Assembly: GCF_023734095.1 (NCBI RefSeq) | Contig: NZ_AP024620.1 | Span: 2,042,501-2,106,500 of the forward strand | Direction: 5' to 3' | Length of the DNA: 64,000 nt | DNA from: Moorella sp. Hama-1 | GTDB taxonomy: Bacteria; Bacillota; DSM-521; Neomoorellales; Neomoorellaceae | Shown: piece by piece, positions 51,895 to 61,450 of the stretch | How positions within the stretch are numbered: position 1 is the first letter of the stretch | Layout of the letters: each line of letters begins with the position of its first letter | Made by a program: the position numbers and the translations under genes | Notes under the pieces: model-generated | What the model was told of the DNA's origin: nothing | Seen by the model: the letters and a program-made list of their open reading frames with translations, nothing else | Database searches by the model: none

Positions 51895-51922
51895 AGCATG
51901 TTCCCGCCCTTCATCAAAATTT

Positions 51923-52027
51923 TTAACCCATCTGTACAGCCATGAGCAATTTTATAGCTATCGCAGCGGCAATGATCGCCGCCCAGATAACTACTACAAA
52001 GAGGCCCTTTATAAACCGGCCTGCCAT
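51923..52027 (-). CDS. Small single-pass membrane protein between kdpB and kdpC
   Basis: A 34-residue ORF, start MAGRFIKGLFVVVIWAAI, with one hydrophobic helix and a positive N-terminus. GAGG stands eight bases before the ATG at 52027. KdpF, the usual small subunit, is encoded separately at 56256-56342, so this is an additional small membrane protein inside the operon. No family recognised; it could be a second KdpF-like peptide or a different regulator. Confidence 0.55.
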   Translation of the reverse strand: MAGRFIKGLFVVVIWAAIIAAAIAIKLLMAVQMG

Positions 52028-52177
52028 TTCAGTTGCCTCTTTCGTCGATACGATCCCAATCAAAAGGAGCATCCCTGGCAGTAGTATATCCCCATGCCAC
52101 TCAGGCACCCCGCGCCGCGCAGGCTATCGGGGGTATATAGCTGTGCATTTTTCCCCAAGGGGACCCGGCAACGTGTC

Positions 52178-54241
52178 CTACACAATCCCCAGGGCCGTCA
52201 GGAGGAGGTCGATGAGTTTGATACCGATAAAGGGGACCACCAGTCCTCCCAGGCCGTAGATGACCACGTTGCGGCGCAGGATGGCGTTAGCCCCCAGGGG
52301 CCGGTAGGCAACCCCCTTAAGGGCCAGGGGCACCAGGGCGATGATGATCAGGGCGTTGAAGATCACGGCCGAAAGGATGGCGCTCTGGGGCGTGGCCAGG
52401 CGCATGATGTTCAAGGCCTCCAGCTGCGGGTAGGTGACGGTGAATAGGGCCGGGATGATGGCGAAGTACTTGGCCACGTCGTTGGCCACGCTGAAGGTGG
52501 TCAGGGAGCCACGGGTCATGAGCAGCTGTTTACCAATCTCCACAATCTCCATGAGCTTGGTGGGATTGCTGTCCAGGTCGACCATATTGCCGGCCTCCTT
52601 GGCCGCCTGGGTGCCGCTGTTCATGGCCACACCCACGTCGGCCTGGGCCAGGGCCGGGGCGTCGTTTGTGCCGTCGCCGGTCATGGCCACCAGGTGCCCT
52701 TTGGCCTGGTATTCGCGGATGAGTTGCAACTTGGTTTCCGGGGTAGCCTCAGCCAGGAAATCGTCCACCCCCGCCTCCGCCGCAATGGCTGCCGCCGTCA
52801 GGGGGTTGTCGCCGGTGATCATCACCGTCTTGATCCCCATGCGCCGCAGCTCGGCGAAGCGCTCCTTAATGCCGCCCTTAACCACGTCCTTAAGGTAGAT
52901 GACCCCCAGGACCTTAGCCCCTTCGGCCACCACCAGGGGGGTGCCGCCTTCCTTAGCCACCTTCTCCACGGTAGCTTTCACCTCCCCCGGCTGGGAACCG
53001 CCCTTTTCCCGGACGTAGGCCTCAATGGCATCGGCAGCACCCTTGCGGATCTCCCGGCCTTCCATGTCGACGCCGCTCATACGGGTATGGGCGCTGAAGG
53101 GGACAAAGGTGGCTTTAAGGCTGCCCAGGTCCCGCTCGCGAATCTGGAACTTGTTTTTGGCCAGGACTACAATGCTGCGCCCCTCCGGCGTCTCGTCGGC
53201 CAGGGAAGCCAGCTGGGCGGCATCGGCCAGTTGCGCTTCGGTTACCCCCGGGGCCGGGATAAAGGCCGTGGCCATGCGGTTACCCAGGGTAATGGTCCCG
53301 GTCTTATCCAGGAGCAGGACATCAACGTCACCGGCCGCTTCCACCGCCCGGCCGGACATGGCCAGGACGTTACGCTTGAGGAGGCGGTCCATACCAGCGA
53401 TGCCGATGGCCGAGAGCAGCCCGCCGATGGTGGTCGGGATCAGGCACACCAGCAAAGCGATTAGGATAGGTACCGGGGCCAGGGCGCCGGAATAGAGGGC
53501 GAAGGGCTCCAGGGTGGCTACCGCCAGCAGAAAGATAATGGTCAAACCTACCAGGAGGATGGTCAGGGCGATCTCGTTGGGCGTCTTCTGCCGCCGCGCC
53601 CCTTCCACCAGGTTGATCATGCGGTCCAGGAAGGTCTCGCCGGGATTGGCCGTTATCCGCACCTTGATCCAGTCGGAGAGGACGCGGGTGCCGCCGGTGA
53701 CGGCGCTGCGGTCACCCCCCGACTCCCGGATCACCGGCGCCGACTCGCCGGTTACCGCGCTCTCGTCCACCGAGGCAATGCCTGCGATGACCTCGCCGTC
53801 GCCGGGGATGACATCCCCGGCCTCTACCAGGACCACGTCGCCCTTGCGCAGCTGGGAAGCCGGCAGGGACTGGGTTTTGCCGCCCACCAGTTTTTTGGCC
53901 GTCGTTTCGTTGCGGGTACGGCGTAAAGTCTCGGCCTGGGCCTTGCCCCGCCCCTCGGCCAGGGCCTCGGCGAAGTTGGCGAAGAGGACGGTGAGCCACA
54001 GCCAGGCTGCCAGCTGAATATTTAAGGCGACCATGGTACGCCCGCCGGCAGCTATATCCCGCAAAGTAAAAATGGTCGTCAGCGCAGCACCGATTTCCAC
54101 AACAAACATCACCGGGTTGCGCACCTGCACCCGGGGGTCGAGCTTGCGCCAGGCGTCTTTAATGGCCGGGAGGATCAGGGCGCGGTTGAAGCCGCCCCGG
54201 GACCCGGCCAGCTTGTTGGAGAGATTACCTTCGCCGGACAT
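52178..54241 (-). CDS. kdpB: K+-transporting P-type ATPase subunit B (KdpB)
   Basis: A 687-residue P-type ATPase subunit that hydrolyses ATP to drive K+ uptake. Motifs: the phosphorylation site DKTGTIT ([16 protein letters not shown]), [21 protein letters not shown], and [44 protein letters not shown]. The ATG at 54241 ([10 protein letters not shown]) is preferred, after GGGAGG. It is followed by the small membrane ORF and kdpC. Confidence 0.96.
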   Translation of the reverse strand: MSGEGNLSNKLAGSRGGFNRALILPAIKDAWRKLDPRVQVRNPVMFVVEIGAALTTIFTLRDIAAGGRTMVALNIQLAAWLWLTVLFANFAEALAEGRGKAQAETLRRTRNETTAKKLVGGKTQSLPASQLRKGDVVLVEAGDVIPGDGEVIAGIASVDESAVTGESAPVIRESGGDRSAVTGGTRVLSDWIKVRITANPGETFLDRMINLVEGARRQKTPNEIALTILLVGLTIIFLLAVATLEPFALYSGALAPVPILIALLVCLIPTTIGGLLSAIGIAGMDRLLKRNVLAMSGRAVEAAGDVDVLLLDKTGTITLGNRMATAFIPAPGVTEAQLADAAQLASLADETPEGRSIVVLAKNKFQIRERDLGSLKATFVPFSAHTRMSGVDMEGREIRKGAADAIEAYVREKGGSQPGEVKATVEKVAKEGGTPLVVAEGAKVLGVIYLKDVVKGGIKERFAELRRMGIKTVMITGDNPLTAAAIAAEAGVDDFLAEATPETKLQLIREYQAKGHLVAMTGDGTNDAPALAQADVGVAMNSGTQAAKEAGNMVDLDSNPTKLMEIVEIGKQLLMTRGSLTTFSVANDVAKYFAIIPALFTVTYPQLEALNIMRLATPQSAILSAVIFNALIIIALVPLALKGVAYRPLGANAILRRNVVIYGLGGLVVPFIGIKLIDLLLTALGIV

Positions 54242-54396
54242 AAAGTTTTTTACCTCCCAAAACAAAGCTTCTATATAAATAAAAAGGGTTCTTGCTAATC
54301 GAGTTCCTACAGGCCGGCGTTACGGACTCCAGGCCCAGACAGCAATATTATCGTTCCTGGAAGGCGGGCCTCAGCCCCCCTTGGCGGCCCCTTAAA

Positions 54397-56112
54397 CTAA
54401 AAGGTTTTGCCGGCCAGCAGGAGCAGGTGCTCCACGATGGGACCCAGGGCCAGGGCCGGGAAGAAGGTCAGGGCGCCGACAATGAGGACCACCGCTGCCA
54501 GCAAGCCGGTAAACAACAGGCTGGTAGTCTGGAAGGTGCCCGGACCGGCCGGTACGGTTTTCTTCGTTACCATGCCGCCGGCAATGGCCAGGACCGGCAG
54601 GATGACCCCGAAGCGGCCGATAAGCATGGCCAGGCCGATAGCGATATTATAAAAGGGTGTGTTAGCGTTTAAACCGGCAAAGGCGCTGCCGTTATTGCCC
54701 GCTCCCGAGGCAAAGGCGTAGAGGATCTCACTCAAGCCGTGGGGGCCGGGATTGGTGATGGCAGAGGTACCGGCGGGCACCACTGTCGCCAGGCCGCTGC
54801 CCAGCAGGATGGTAGCCGCCGGGATGAGGACCGCCAGAGTGGCCATCTTCATCTCTCGAGCTTCGATTTTCTTGCCCAGGTACTCCGGCGTGCGACCCAC
54901 CATCAGGCCGATAATAAACACCGTGAGGATGACAAAAATGAGCATCCCATACAGCCCGGCGCCGACCCCGCCCAGGACCACCTCGCCCAGCATCATCTGC
55001 AGCATGGGGATGAGGCCGCCCAGGGGCGTCAGGCTATCGTGCATGGCATTGACAGCACCGCAAGAGGCGGCAGTGGTGATGGTGGCGAAGAGGGCCGAGT
55101 TGGCGATGCCGAAGCGGACCTCCTTACCCTCCATGGCCGTAGGACCGCTGACGCCGAGGTTAGCCAGCTGGGGATTACCATAGTGCTCGGCACCGTAGAC
55201 TACCCCCAGGCCCAGGACAAAGAGGAGCAGCATGGCGGCCAGGATCACCGTACCCTGGCGGTGGTTGCCCACCATGCGGCCGTAGGTAATGGTCAGCCCC
55301 GCCGGGATCGCGAAGATGGCCAGCATCTCCAGCAAATTGGTCAGGGGCGTTGGATTCTCAAAGGGGTGGGCGGAGTTGGCGTTAAAGAAACCGCCGCCGT
55401 TGGTGCCCAATAGTTTAATGGTTTCCTGGGAAGCCACGGGACCCATGGCCAGGGTCTGCCGGCCCCCTTCCAGGGTGGTTACCGTCAGGTAGGGGCTCAG
55501 ATTCTGGATGACCCCCTGGGACACCAGGACCAGAGCCCAGGCCAGGGCCAGGGGCAGCAGCACCCAGAGGGTGCCCCTGGTGAGATCCACCCAGAAGTTG
55601 CCGATGGTGGTCGCCGTCCGCCGCGCCAGGCAGCGGGTCAAAGCCACGACCACGGCGATGCCCGTTGCGGCAGAGAGGAAGTTCTGCACCGTCAGGCCGG
55701 CCATCTGGGTCAGGTAGCTCATGGTGCTCTCGCCGCCGTAGGCCTGCCAGTTGGTGTTGGTCATGAAACTGGCCGCGGTGTTGAAGGCCAGGTCCGGGGG
55801 CACGGCGCTGAAACCCTGGGGGTTTAACGGCAGCCAGCCCTGGACCCGCTGCAGCAGATAGAGGGCTAGCATACCCAGGAAGTTGAAGAGCAGCAACATA
55901 GCCGCATACTCGCGCCAGTTCATCTCGTGACCGGCGTCCACCCCGGTCAGGCGGTAGACCAACCCCTCCAGGGGATTAAGTACCGGGTCGAGGAAGGTCC
56001 TCTCGCCGCTGAAGACCCGGGCCATGTAGCGGCCCAGGGGTACCGCCAAGAGCAGGAGCAGTACCAGGTACAGGACCATTTGCAGGATATCCATATTCAG
56101 CACGTTGATCAT
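54397..56112 (-). CDS. kdpA: K+-transporting ATPase subunit A (KdpA)
   Basis: A 571-residue channel-like subunit of KdpFABC with about ten membrane helices and the selectivity-filter repeats, e.g. [57 protein letters not shown] and [20 protein letters not shown]. It binds and moves K+. It precedes kdpB by about 155 bp and is preceded by kdpF and a degraded copy of repeat B. Confidence 0.96.
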   Translation of the reverse strand: MINVLNMDILQMVLYLVLLLLLAVPLGRYMARVFSGERTFLDPVLNPLEGLVYRLTGVDAGHEMNWREYAAMLLLFNFLGMLALYLLQRVQGWLPLNPQGFSAVPPDLAFNTAASFMTNTNWQAYGGESTMSYLTQMAGLTVQNFLSAATGIAVVVALTRCLARRTATTIGNFWVDLTRGTLWVLLPLALAWALVLVSQGVIQNLSPYLTVTTLEGGRQTLAMGPVASQETIKLLGTNGGGFFNANSAHPFENPTPLTNLLEMLAIFAIPAGLTITYGRMVGNHRQGTVILAAMLLLFVLGLGVVYGAEHYGNPQLANLGVSGPTAMEGKEVRFGIANSALFATITTAASCGAVNAMHDSLTPLGGLIPMLQMMLGEVVLGGVGAGLYGMLIFVILTVFIIGLMVGRTPEYLGKKIEAREMKMATLAVLIPAATILLGSGLATVVPAGTSAITNPGPHGLSEILYAFASGAGNNGSAFAGLNANTPFYNIAIGLAMLIGRFGVILPVLAIAGGMVTKKTVPAGPGTFQTTSLLFTGLLAAVVLIVGALTFFPALALGPIVEHLLLLAGKTF

Positions 56113-56124
56113 TCACCCCGTTCT

Positions 56125-56200
56125 GTGAAATGAGATGTGCCAAGTGGGAGGTACCAACTGGGCAGTCGCCGGCAGTCCCTCCAAATTAAAATCGTAGCAC
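56125..56200. repeat. Degraded repeat family B copy upstream of kdpA
   Basis: GTGAAATGAGATGTGCCAAGTGGGAGG and CAAATTAAAATCG resemble the start and middle of family B, again just upstream of a start codon. The hairpin is not preserved. Confidence 0.5.
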
Positions 56201-56255
56201 ATAAAGGTTGCAGTACCGCAATAGCGTTACAGGCAGGCCCGTAGCTGTCAGGCCT

Positions 56256-56342
56256 CTAAAGTCTTTCAGCTTGCATCAGGGCATAGACCAGATAGGCCAG
56301 CAAAGCTACGGTAACCAGGCCACCAAGAATGAGATCGAACAC
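56256..56342 (-). CDS. kdpF: K+-transporting ATPase subunit F (KdpF)
   Basis: A 28-residue single-pass membrane peptide, MFDLILGGLVTVALLAYL followed by VYALMQAERL, with the family's LLAYLVYALxxAExL pattern. The start is GTG at 56342 with GGGAGG about ten bases upstream. It stabilises the KdpABC complex. It is the first kdp gene of the operon. Confidence 0.9.
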   Translation of the reverse strand: MFDLILGGLVTVALLAYLVYALMQAERL

Positions 56343-56366
56343 TAACAGTCGCCTCCCTGCGGTATC

Positions 56367-56430
56367 ACTGAGTTTGCTAAACGCTTCAAACCCCAAGTCG
56401 CTCTTCGCCTGTACCCTCCAGCCCTTACTT
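56367..56430. repeat. Repeat family A copy 3
   Basis: TCACTGAGTTTGCTAAACGC and CCAAGTCGCTCTTCGCCTGT ACCCTCCAGCC match, with changes, 6494-6548 and 20128-20169. It lies between kdpF and the TPR gene. Confidence 0.6.
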
Positions 56431-56461
56431 CAGCCTGCTTTCATGTTCTCTGGTTGGGACG

Positions 56462-56785
56462 CTAGCCCCCCTGAGAGATTCCCTTCTCCCCTTTGGTGGC
56501 GTTAACTCCCAGTTCGACATAGCCCAGGTTGGGTAGCCACTGGACCAACCGCTCCAGGTTGATCTGCGCCGGGCGATAGGATGCGTCCAGATCCAGGGCG
56601 ATACGGTACATGCGGCGGGCGGCCTCAAAGTTGCCCCGCTTTTCGTCAATAACCCCCAGGAGATTAAAGATTTCCGGATTCTCCCGGTCTTTGCTGATTG
56701 CTCTTTGCAGGATTTCCTGGGCTGCGGTTAAATTATTGGCCCTGATGAGTTCGATGGCTTTGTTTAAGACATCCTCGCTTACCAT
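56462..56785 (-). CDS. TPR-repeat protein upstream of kdpF
   Basis: A 107-residue protein with about two tetratricopeptide repeats (ALNKAIEL-like start, AAQEILQRAISKDRENPEIFNLLGVIDEKRGNFEAARRMYRIALDLDASYRPAQINLERL). TPR proteins mediate protein contacts. It is on the same strand as kdpF, 120 bases upstream, with repeat A between them, so it may be co-transcribed. A role in potassium uptake is only suggested by position. The last 20 residues are not repeat-like. Confidence 0.78.
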   Translation of the reverse strand: MVSEDVLNKAIELIRANNLTAAQEILQRAISKDRENPEIFNLLGVIDEKRGNFEAARRMYRIALDLDASYRPAQINLERLVQWLPNLGYVELGVNATKGEKGISQGG

Positions 56786-57007
56786 AGCGGCCGACTCTCC
56801 CTTCCAATTTTGCCCGGCACAGGCACGCTAAATTTGCATCTTTTACCGTTTCACCGGTGGGATGCGGGTTATCGCTTTCCCCCGGTGTAGTTTCCTGGTG
56901 CGCGGTGGTGGCGCCGACCTCCGTGCAGGCTTATTTTACCCCTGCCGGTCATTAAATAGGTGTCAAGGAATCATAGCCGGGGGTAAAAAAAGTATAAAAA
57001 TGGGCAT

Positions 57008-57036
57008 AAGAAAACCCCGGGTTTCCCCGGGGGTGC
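57008..57036 (-). terminator. Terminator after the TumE-like gene
   Basis: On the minus strand CCCCGGGGAAACCCGGGGTTTTC forms a G/C stem followed by Ts. It is about 150 bases after the toxin-like gene; the remaining stretch 56786-57186 has no gene. Confidence 0.6.
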
Positions 57037-57186
57037 GGTATTCATGATAAATTTGTAATTACTCAGCCTGCCTGGTCGGTGATGCCTGTGTATTAGCCGG
57101 GCTTCGTGGGACTTATGGCATAGAGCGCTGGCGACACTTAATATCGACGGTGCCTGAGGTAGTTACATCAATTTTTACCTGTGGTG

Positions 57187-57552
57187 CTATGTAATTTTAT
57201 TACGAATAAAGGTTAAAAACTGACGCAACGCCTCTTCCGGGCTCTCGCTTAAATCACTTTCGACAACCTCATCCTCACTACCATTATGGAAATAACGGGG
57301 ATAAGTTTTGACTCTCCGCCAGCGTTTGTGGGGAGCATTATCATGGCGGTATATCTTGCCGTCCAGGGATTTCCTTTCCCAGTGGAAGCTATACCGCCTT
57401 TCAAGTTTTAAAGACCACCAGATGTCGACAAAGCTTCCATCTACTAGTAATATACGCAATTCATTGATATCCGGGTCATAGGCATCATCAACAATATCGG
57501 CAAACTCTACCAGAGCAATATCTATCAACCGGGAAGTATTTACTCGTTTCAT
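57187..57552 (-). CDS. TumE/DUF6516 family toxin-like protein
   Basis: A 121-residue protein with the pattern of the TumE-type toxin family: VDIWWSLKLERRYSFHWERKSLDGKIYRHDNAPHKRW, then TYPRYFHNGSEDEVVESDLS and a helical end. It overlaps the upstream gene by 4 bp as a toxin-antitoxin pair. The biochemical activity of the family is not settled as far as I know. Confidence 0.78.
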   Translation of the reverse strand: MKRVNTSRLIDIALVEFADIVDDAYDPDINELRILLVDGSFVDIWWSLKLERRYSFHWERKSLDGKIYRHDNAPHKRWRRVKTYPRYFHNGSEDEVVESDLSESPEEALRQFLTFIRNKIT

Positions 57553-57848
57553 TTTAGCTCCCCTAACAACTTCTCTAATTGCTCTTTTTTATACTCCAGG
57601 TGGTCCAGACGCTGGAAATCCTCCCAGGTACCTTTTTCCTCCAGGGTCCCTGTTGCGTAGCGAGCCTCCATTTCCTCGACTGATTTAATCCCATACTTAC
57701 CGGTTATATGAAATATTTCAGCCTTAGTCGCACGAAGATGTTTTTCTAGAAAGGCTCTGATCCCTTGTTCTACGATGTTTTCCCGGGGAAGATTTAATTT
57801 CTCGGCTAAAACAGAAATCACTTTTTCAGCCTTGCTGGCTACAGCCAC
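57549..57848 (-). CDS. Antitoxin-like partner of the TumE-type gene
   Basis: A 99-residue, mostly helical acidic protein (VAVASKAEKVISVLAEKLNL, KAEIFHITGKYGIKSVEEME, then a Lys/Glu-rich coiled end). The start is GTG at 57848, seven bases after AAGGAGGG; an overlapping ATG is in another frame. Position and overlap with the next gene mark it as the antitoxin. Confidence 0.75.
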   Translation of the reverse strand: MAVASKAEKVISVLAEKLNLPRENIVEQGIRAFLEKHLRATKAEIFHITGKYGIKSVEEMEARYATGTLEEKGTWEDFQRLDHLEYKKEQLEKLLGELK

Positions 57849-57916
57849 ATGATTTCCCTCCTTCTTGTTGGCAGGATAATATCCGTGCCTCCAGTATATC
57901 ATGCTAAAAAGAAATT

Positions 57917-57952
57917 ATAAACAACCCCCATCCAGGTCGGATGGGGGTTGTT
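57917..57952 (-). terminator. Terminator after hydG
   Basis: AACAACCCCCATCC, loop AGGTC, GGATGGGGGTTGTT: a 14-bp stem just after the hydG stop. Confidence 0.85.
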
Positions 57953-57979
57953 GCCCTTGGAGTACGCTTGTGTATCATA

Positions 57980-59383
57980 TTAAAAATACAAATCCCTCTC
58001 GCCGGCGGCGATACGTTTCAGGCGGCGTTCGGTCTCGGCGCGAACGGCCGTAGCCGGAATCTGGCCCAAATGCTCCCTGATGGCGGCTTCCCCTGCTGCC
58101 CGGGTGGCCGGGCGGGCATAGTCCAGCAGGTACTCCTTAAAGGTCAGGATGGCGTTGGGCTGGCAGCAATTCTGGATGGTTCCGGTTTTGGCCAGGGACA
58201 TGAAGCGGTCCCCCGTCCGTCCCTGGCGGTAACACGCCGTACAGTAACTGGGCAGGTAACCCCGCTGGCAGAGGTCGAGGATGACCTCGTCGGGGTGACG
58301 GTGGTCGCCGACCTCAAACTGGGGGATATCGTCTTCCTGGTCAGCGTAATGGCGGCCGTAACCGCCGACGCCGGTGCAGGAACCGGCGCTGATCTGGGAG
58401 ATGCCCAGTTGCAGGAGCTCGGCCCGCAATTCCGGCGTCTCCCGGGTGGAGATGATCATGCCGGTATAGGGTACGGCCAGGCGGATGATGGCCACCAGCT
58501 TTTTAAAGTCTTCGTCGTCCACCAGGTAAGGGAAATTCTCTAAAGTAATACCAAAGGCCGGCCGCAGGCGGGGGACGGAGATGGTATGGGGGCCGACGCC
58601 GAAGACCTCCTCCAGGTGCCGGGCGTGGTAGAGCAGACCCATGACCTCAAACTTGTAATCGTAGAGGCCGAAGAGGACCCCCAGGCCCACATCGTCGATG
58701 CCCCCCGCCATGGCCCGGTCCATAGCTGTTGTGTGCCAGTCATAGTCAGATTTGGGACCGCCGGGGTGCATATAGGCGTAGGTCGGCCGGTGGTAGGTCT
58801 CCTGGAAGAGGATGTAGGTACCGATGCCGGCGGCTTTGAGCTGCCGGTAGGCATCCACCGTCGTCGCAGCGATATTGACATTCACCCGGCGGATGCTGCC
58901 ATTGGCCTCGGTAATGTGGTAGATACGGTTAATGACATCCAGGACGTAATCCAGGGGGCAGTGGACCGGGTCCTCCCCGGCTTCCAGGGCCAGGCGCTTG
59001 TGGCCCAGGGACTCCAGGATGCGTACCTCCCGCTCCAGCTCCTCCGGCTCCAGGCGATGGCGAGGGAATTCGTTATTCCGGCGGTAGCCGCAGTAGCGGC
59101 AGTTGTTAATGCAGTAGTCGCTGAAATAAAGGGGTGCGAACAAGACGATGCGCTGGCCGTAGATCTTCTCCTTAATCTCCCGGGCTACGGCGAACATCCG
59201 CCGCCGCACATCTACATCGTCGTTCTGGAGTAAGACGGCCACCTCATGGGGCTCCAAACCCTTAGCCTCCCGGGCCTTGGCTACAATCCGGGCCGCCGCA
59301 TCCGTCGAAGCCTGCCGGGCTTCGGCCAGATAACCTTCTATTTCCTCATGGTTGATAAAGTCGGCGCGGTAATCATGTTGCAT
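57980..59383 (-). CDS. hydG: [FeFe]-hydrogenase maturase HydG
   Basis: A 467-residue radical-SAM tyrosine lyase that makes the CO and CN ligands of the H-cluster. The radical-SAM motif is CINNCRYC in APLYFSDYCINNCRYCGYRR (about residue 85-105). The C-terminal second-cluster region is CTACYRQGRTGDRFM with a later CCQPN. Other conserved parts are QETYHRPTYAYMHPGGPKSDYDWH and GSCTGVGGYG. The ATG at 59383 is preferred because GGAGGG precedes it. The hydE and TM1266-type genes lie upstream on the same strand. Confidence 0.95.
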   Translation of the reverse strand: MQHDYRADFINHEEIEGYLAEARQASTDAAARIVAKAREAKGLEPHEVAVLLQNDDVDVRRRMFAVAREIKEKIYGQRIVLFAPLYFSDYCINNCRYCGYRRNNEFPRHRLEPEELEREVRILESLGHKRLALEAGEDPVHCPLDYVLDVINRIYHITEANGSIRRVNVNIAATTVDAYRQLKAAGIGTYILFQETYHRPTYAYMHPGGPKSDYDWHTTAMDRAMAGGIDDVGLGVLFGLYDYKFEVMGLLYHARHLEEVFGVGPHTISVPRLRPAFGITLENFPYLVDDEDFKKLVAIIRLAVPYTGMIISTRETPELRAELLQLGISQISAGSCTGVGGYGRHYADQEDDIPQFEVGDHRHPDEVILDLCQRGYLPSYCTACYRQGRTGDRFMSLAKTGTIQNCCQPNAILTFKEYLLDYARPATRAAGEAAIREHLGQIPATAVRAETERRLKRIAAGERDLYF

Positions 59384-59693
59384 GAAAAACCCTCCCTGAA
59401 CCGCCAACGGCTATTTTGCGTTAATAATACCTTCTACTTGTCGGGGTTTACCCTTCGCCCCTCAGAAACAATAACTCCGTAACTGCTGCTTCACCGATTA
59501 TCTACTGCTTCCGCTTTACTTACCCGGAATTGCCACCCGGGGCGATGATCGTTCCAATAGCACCCTTACATATTAACGACGCCCGCCCTGCAAGCTGCCG
59601 GGATTAAATGTGGCTTAATTCCACCACCAAATCTTCGCCATACCCTCTCCGCTTCCACTCCGTTTTATGGACGTTTGTCGCATAAAGCCAGGG

Positions 59694-60755
59694 TTAAATC
59701 GTCGCGGCCATAAACTGCTTTAAGGTATGTCCCGGCCCCCGGCCCAGGCGCCGGCCTAAGGATCGTACCATGCCCTCCAGGCAGTGGCGGCAGTCCTCCG
59801 GTCCTTCATTGACGCAGATTTTATTGGGGTAAATCTGATAATCAGGTCGGTATTCCGTCGGCGTAATGTTGGGCATGATGACATTGGCGCCCCTGGTCAG
59901 GGCCAGCTGGCGCCCATTGGCGGCCAGGGTGCCCAGAGCGGTGGTGGCCGGCAGGTGGGCGTAAGGGATGACCAGGCGGGCTACAGCCACTACCCGGTAG
60001 GTCAGCTCCGCGCTCCCGGCCGGCTCCCCGCCCAGGGGGGTGTCCGGGTGGGGGATAAAGGGTCCCAAGCCGGCCATCTCCACGTCCAGCTGCCGCAGGA
60101 GGAGCAAATCGTCAGCCAGGTCGGCCAGGGTCTGGCCCGGCAGGCCGATGATATTACCCGAACCCACCTGGTAACCCAGCTCCTTGAGCCAGATAAGACA
60201 CTGCAGGCGCTCCTGCCAGCTCATCCCCGGGTGCAGGCGGGCGTAGAGTTCTTCGTTGGCCGTCTCGTGTTTCAGGAGATAGCGATCGGCCCCCGCCTCC
60301 CGCCAGCGGGCGTATTCCTCCCGGGGGCGCTCGCCGACGCACAGGGTCACCGCCACCCCCAGTTTTTTGATCTCTCGGATTACCCCGGCTAGGATTGGGG
60401 CCGTGTACCAGGGGTCTTCCCCCGACTGGAGGACAACGGTGCCGTAACCCAGTTCTGCCCCCTGGCGGGCCGCAGCAATGATATCCTCGGGCATCAGGCG
60501 GTAGCGGTGCAATTTGGCGTTGTCGGCCCGCAGGCCGCAGTAGTAGCAACGGCGGCGGCAGTAATTTGAAAACTCGATAATCCCGCGCAGGTGGACTTCT
60601 TCCCCGGCCATCCGGGCACGGACATCGTCGGCCTGCCGGAAAAGGGCGTCCGCATCCGCGCCGGGAGCCGCCCCCAGCAAGGCGATGATATCCTCCCGCT
60701 CAAGCTCCCGGCCGGCCGCTGCTCTGGCCAGGCTGGTTGCGAATTCCGGTCGCAC
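59694..60755 (-). CDS. hydE: [FeFe]-hydrogenase maturase HydE
   Basis: A 353-residue radical-SAM protein of H-cluster assembly. The SAM-cluster motif is CRRRCYYC (IIEFSNYCRRRCYYCGLRADN). The second cluster motif CVNEGPEDCRHC (near residue 330) has the C-x7-C-x2-C spacing of Thermotoga HydE. Other marks are LQSGEDPWY, KHETANEELYARLHPGMSW and GSGNIIGLPGQT. GTG at 60755 with AAGGGGG upstream is chosen. A TTG at 60776 overlapping the previous stop (TTGA) is an alternative. Confidence 0.93.
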   Translation of the reverse strand: MRPEFATSLARAAAGRELEREDIIALLGAAPGADADALFRQADDVRARMAGEEVHLRGIIEFSNYCRRRCYYCGLRADNAKLHRYRLMPEDIIAAARQGAELGYGTVVLQSGEDPWYTAPILAGVIREIKKLGVAVTLCVGERPREEYARWREAGADRYLLKHETANEELYARLHPGMSWQERLQCLIWLKELGYQVGSGNIIGLPGQTLADLADDLLLLRQLDVEMAGLGPFIPHPDTPLGGEPAGSAELTYRVVAVARLVIPYAHLPATTALGTLAANGRQLALTRGANVIMPNITPTEYRPDYQIYPNKICVNEGPEDCRHCLEGMVRSLGRRLGRGPGHTLKQFMAATI

Positions 60756-60772
60756 GATCTTACCCCCTTCCC

Positions 60773-61027
60773 TCAACTTCCCTTCCCTGTCAGGGCCGCC
60801 CGCACTTTCACCCCGGGCAAACTACCCAGTTTCCCCGTCAGGGCACCGATAGTATCTGTCGTACCGTCAACAATGAGGGCGATGACGGCCACCCCCCGCT
60901 CCCGGTAGGGGATACCCATGCGGCCGACGATGCAGTGGCCGTAATCGCTCAAGATAGCATTGACCCGGGCGGCGATATATTCCCGGTCTTCGATGACTAT
61001 GCCCACGACGCCGATCCGGTTTTCCAT
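60773..61027 (-). CDS. TM1266-type putative regulator of the iron-only hydrogenase system
   Basis: An 84-residue ACT/ferredoxin-like-fold protein of the TM1266 family: MENRIGVVGIVIEDREYIAA and ILSDYGHCIVGRMGIPYRERGVAVIALIVDGTTDTI. It is always linked to hydE, hydF or hydG. The ATG at 61027 has AAGGAGA upstream. It abuts hydE, so the two form one operon. Its regulatory role is predicted by the family name, not shown. Confidence 0.88.
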   Translation of the reverse strand: MENRIGVVGIVIEDREYIAARVNAILSDYGHCIVGRMGIPYRERGVAVIALIVDGTTDTIGALTGKLGSLPGVKVRAALTGKGS

Positions 61028-61159
61028 AAACGCTCTCTCCTTCAACAAGAAATCTCATCGGCCATAAAGGAAGTTTACGCCGCCGGGCGGAATGTCGCCG
61101 AGCGAACAGGCAACAAGCTCCAACCAAAAAACGCCTGCCAGCTTTAATACGCCGGCAAG

Positions 61160-61300
61160 CGTTAAACGGTTACCTTCATAAGTAATGCCCCCTCCCCAAG
61201 GTTCAGGTTACCCCTCACCGCAGGTTTTACCTGGTACCCCTCCCGGGCCGGTCCGATGACCCCCCCGGTCAGGTTTGTTCAAGATCTATTTTGTACCATT
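61160..61300 (-). other. GC-rich structured leader candidate upstream of the TM1266-hydE operon
   Basis: Within AT-rich surroundings, a GC-rich block on the minus strand folds by eye. CCGGG-GG-GGTC-ATCG-GACC-GG-CCCGG (61268-61242) is a hairpin with a symmetric GG/GG internal loop, followed by CAGGT-AAA-ACCTG (about 61230-61219) and G-runs. It matches no riboswitch class I know. The AACGC...GCGTT stem at about 61128-61164 lies between it and the gene. Confidence 0.35.
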
Positions 61301-61450
61301 TCCGGTTAAAAAGCAAGGGAAATTTTTTAATACGTTTATCCAAAATCCCGCCTGGTAAATTTTATCCTGCCTGCCTCCATACTGGCAGGAATTTATTTGT
61401 CAACGGAGAAATATTATCCTGCTATAATCTTTTTGGAAAGGAAGTACCTA

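Noticed and set aside
56343-56461. c-di-AMP (ydaO) riboswitch ahead of kdpF
   Set aside because: Expected from other Firmicutes, but I find no matching conserved segments; the gap holds repeat family A.
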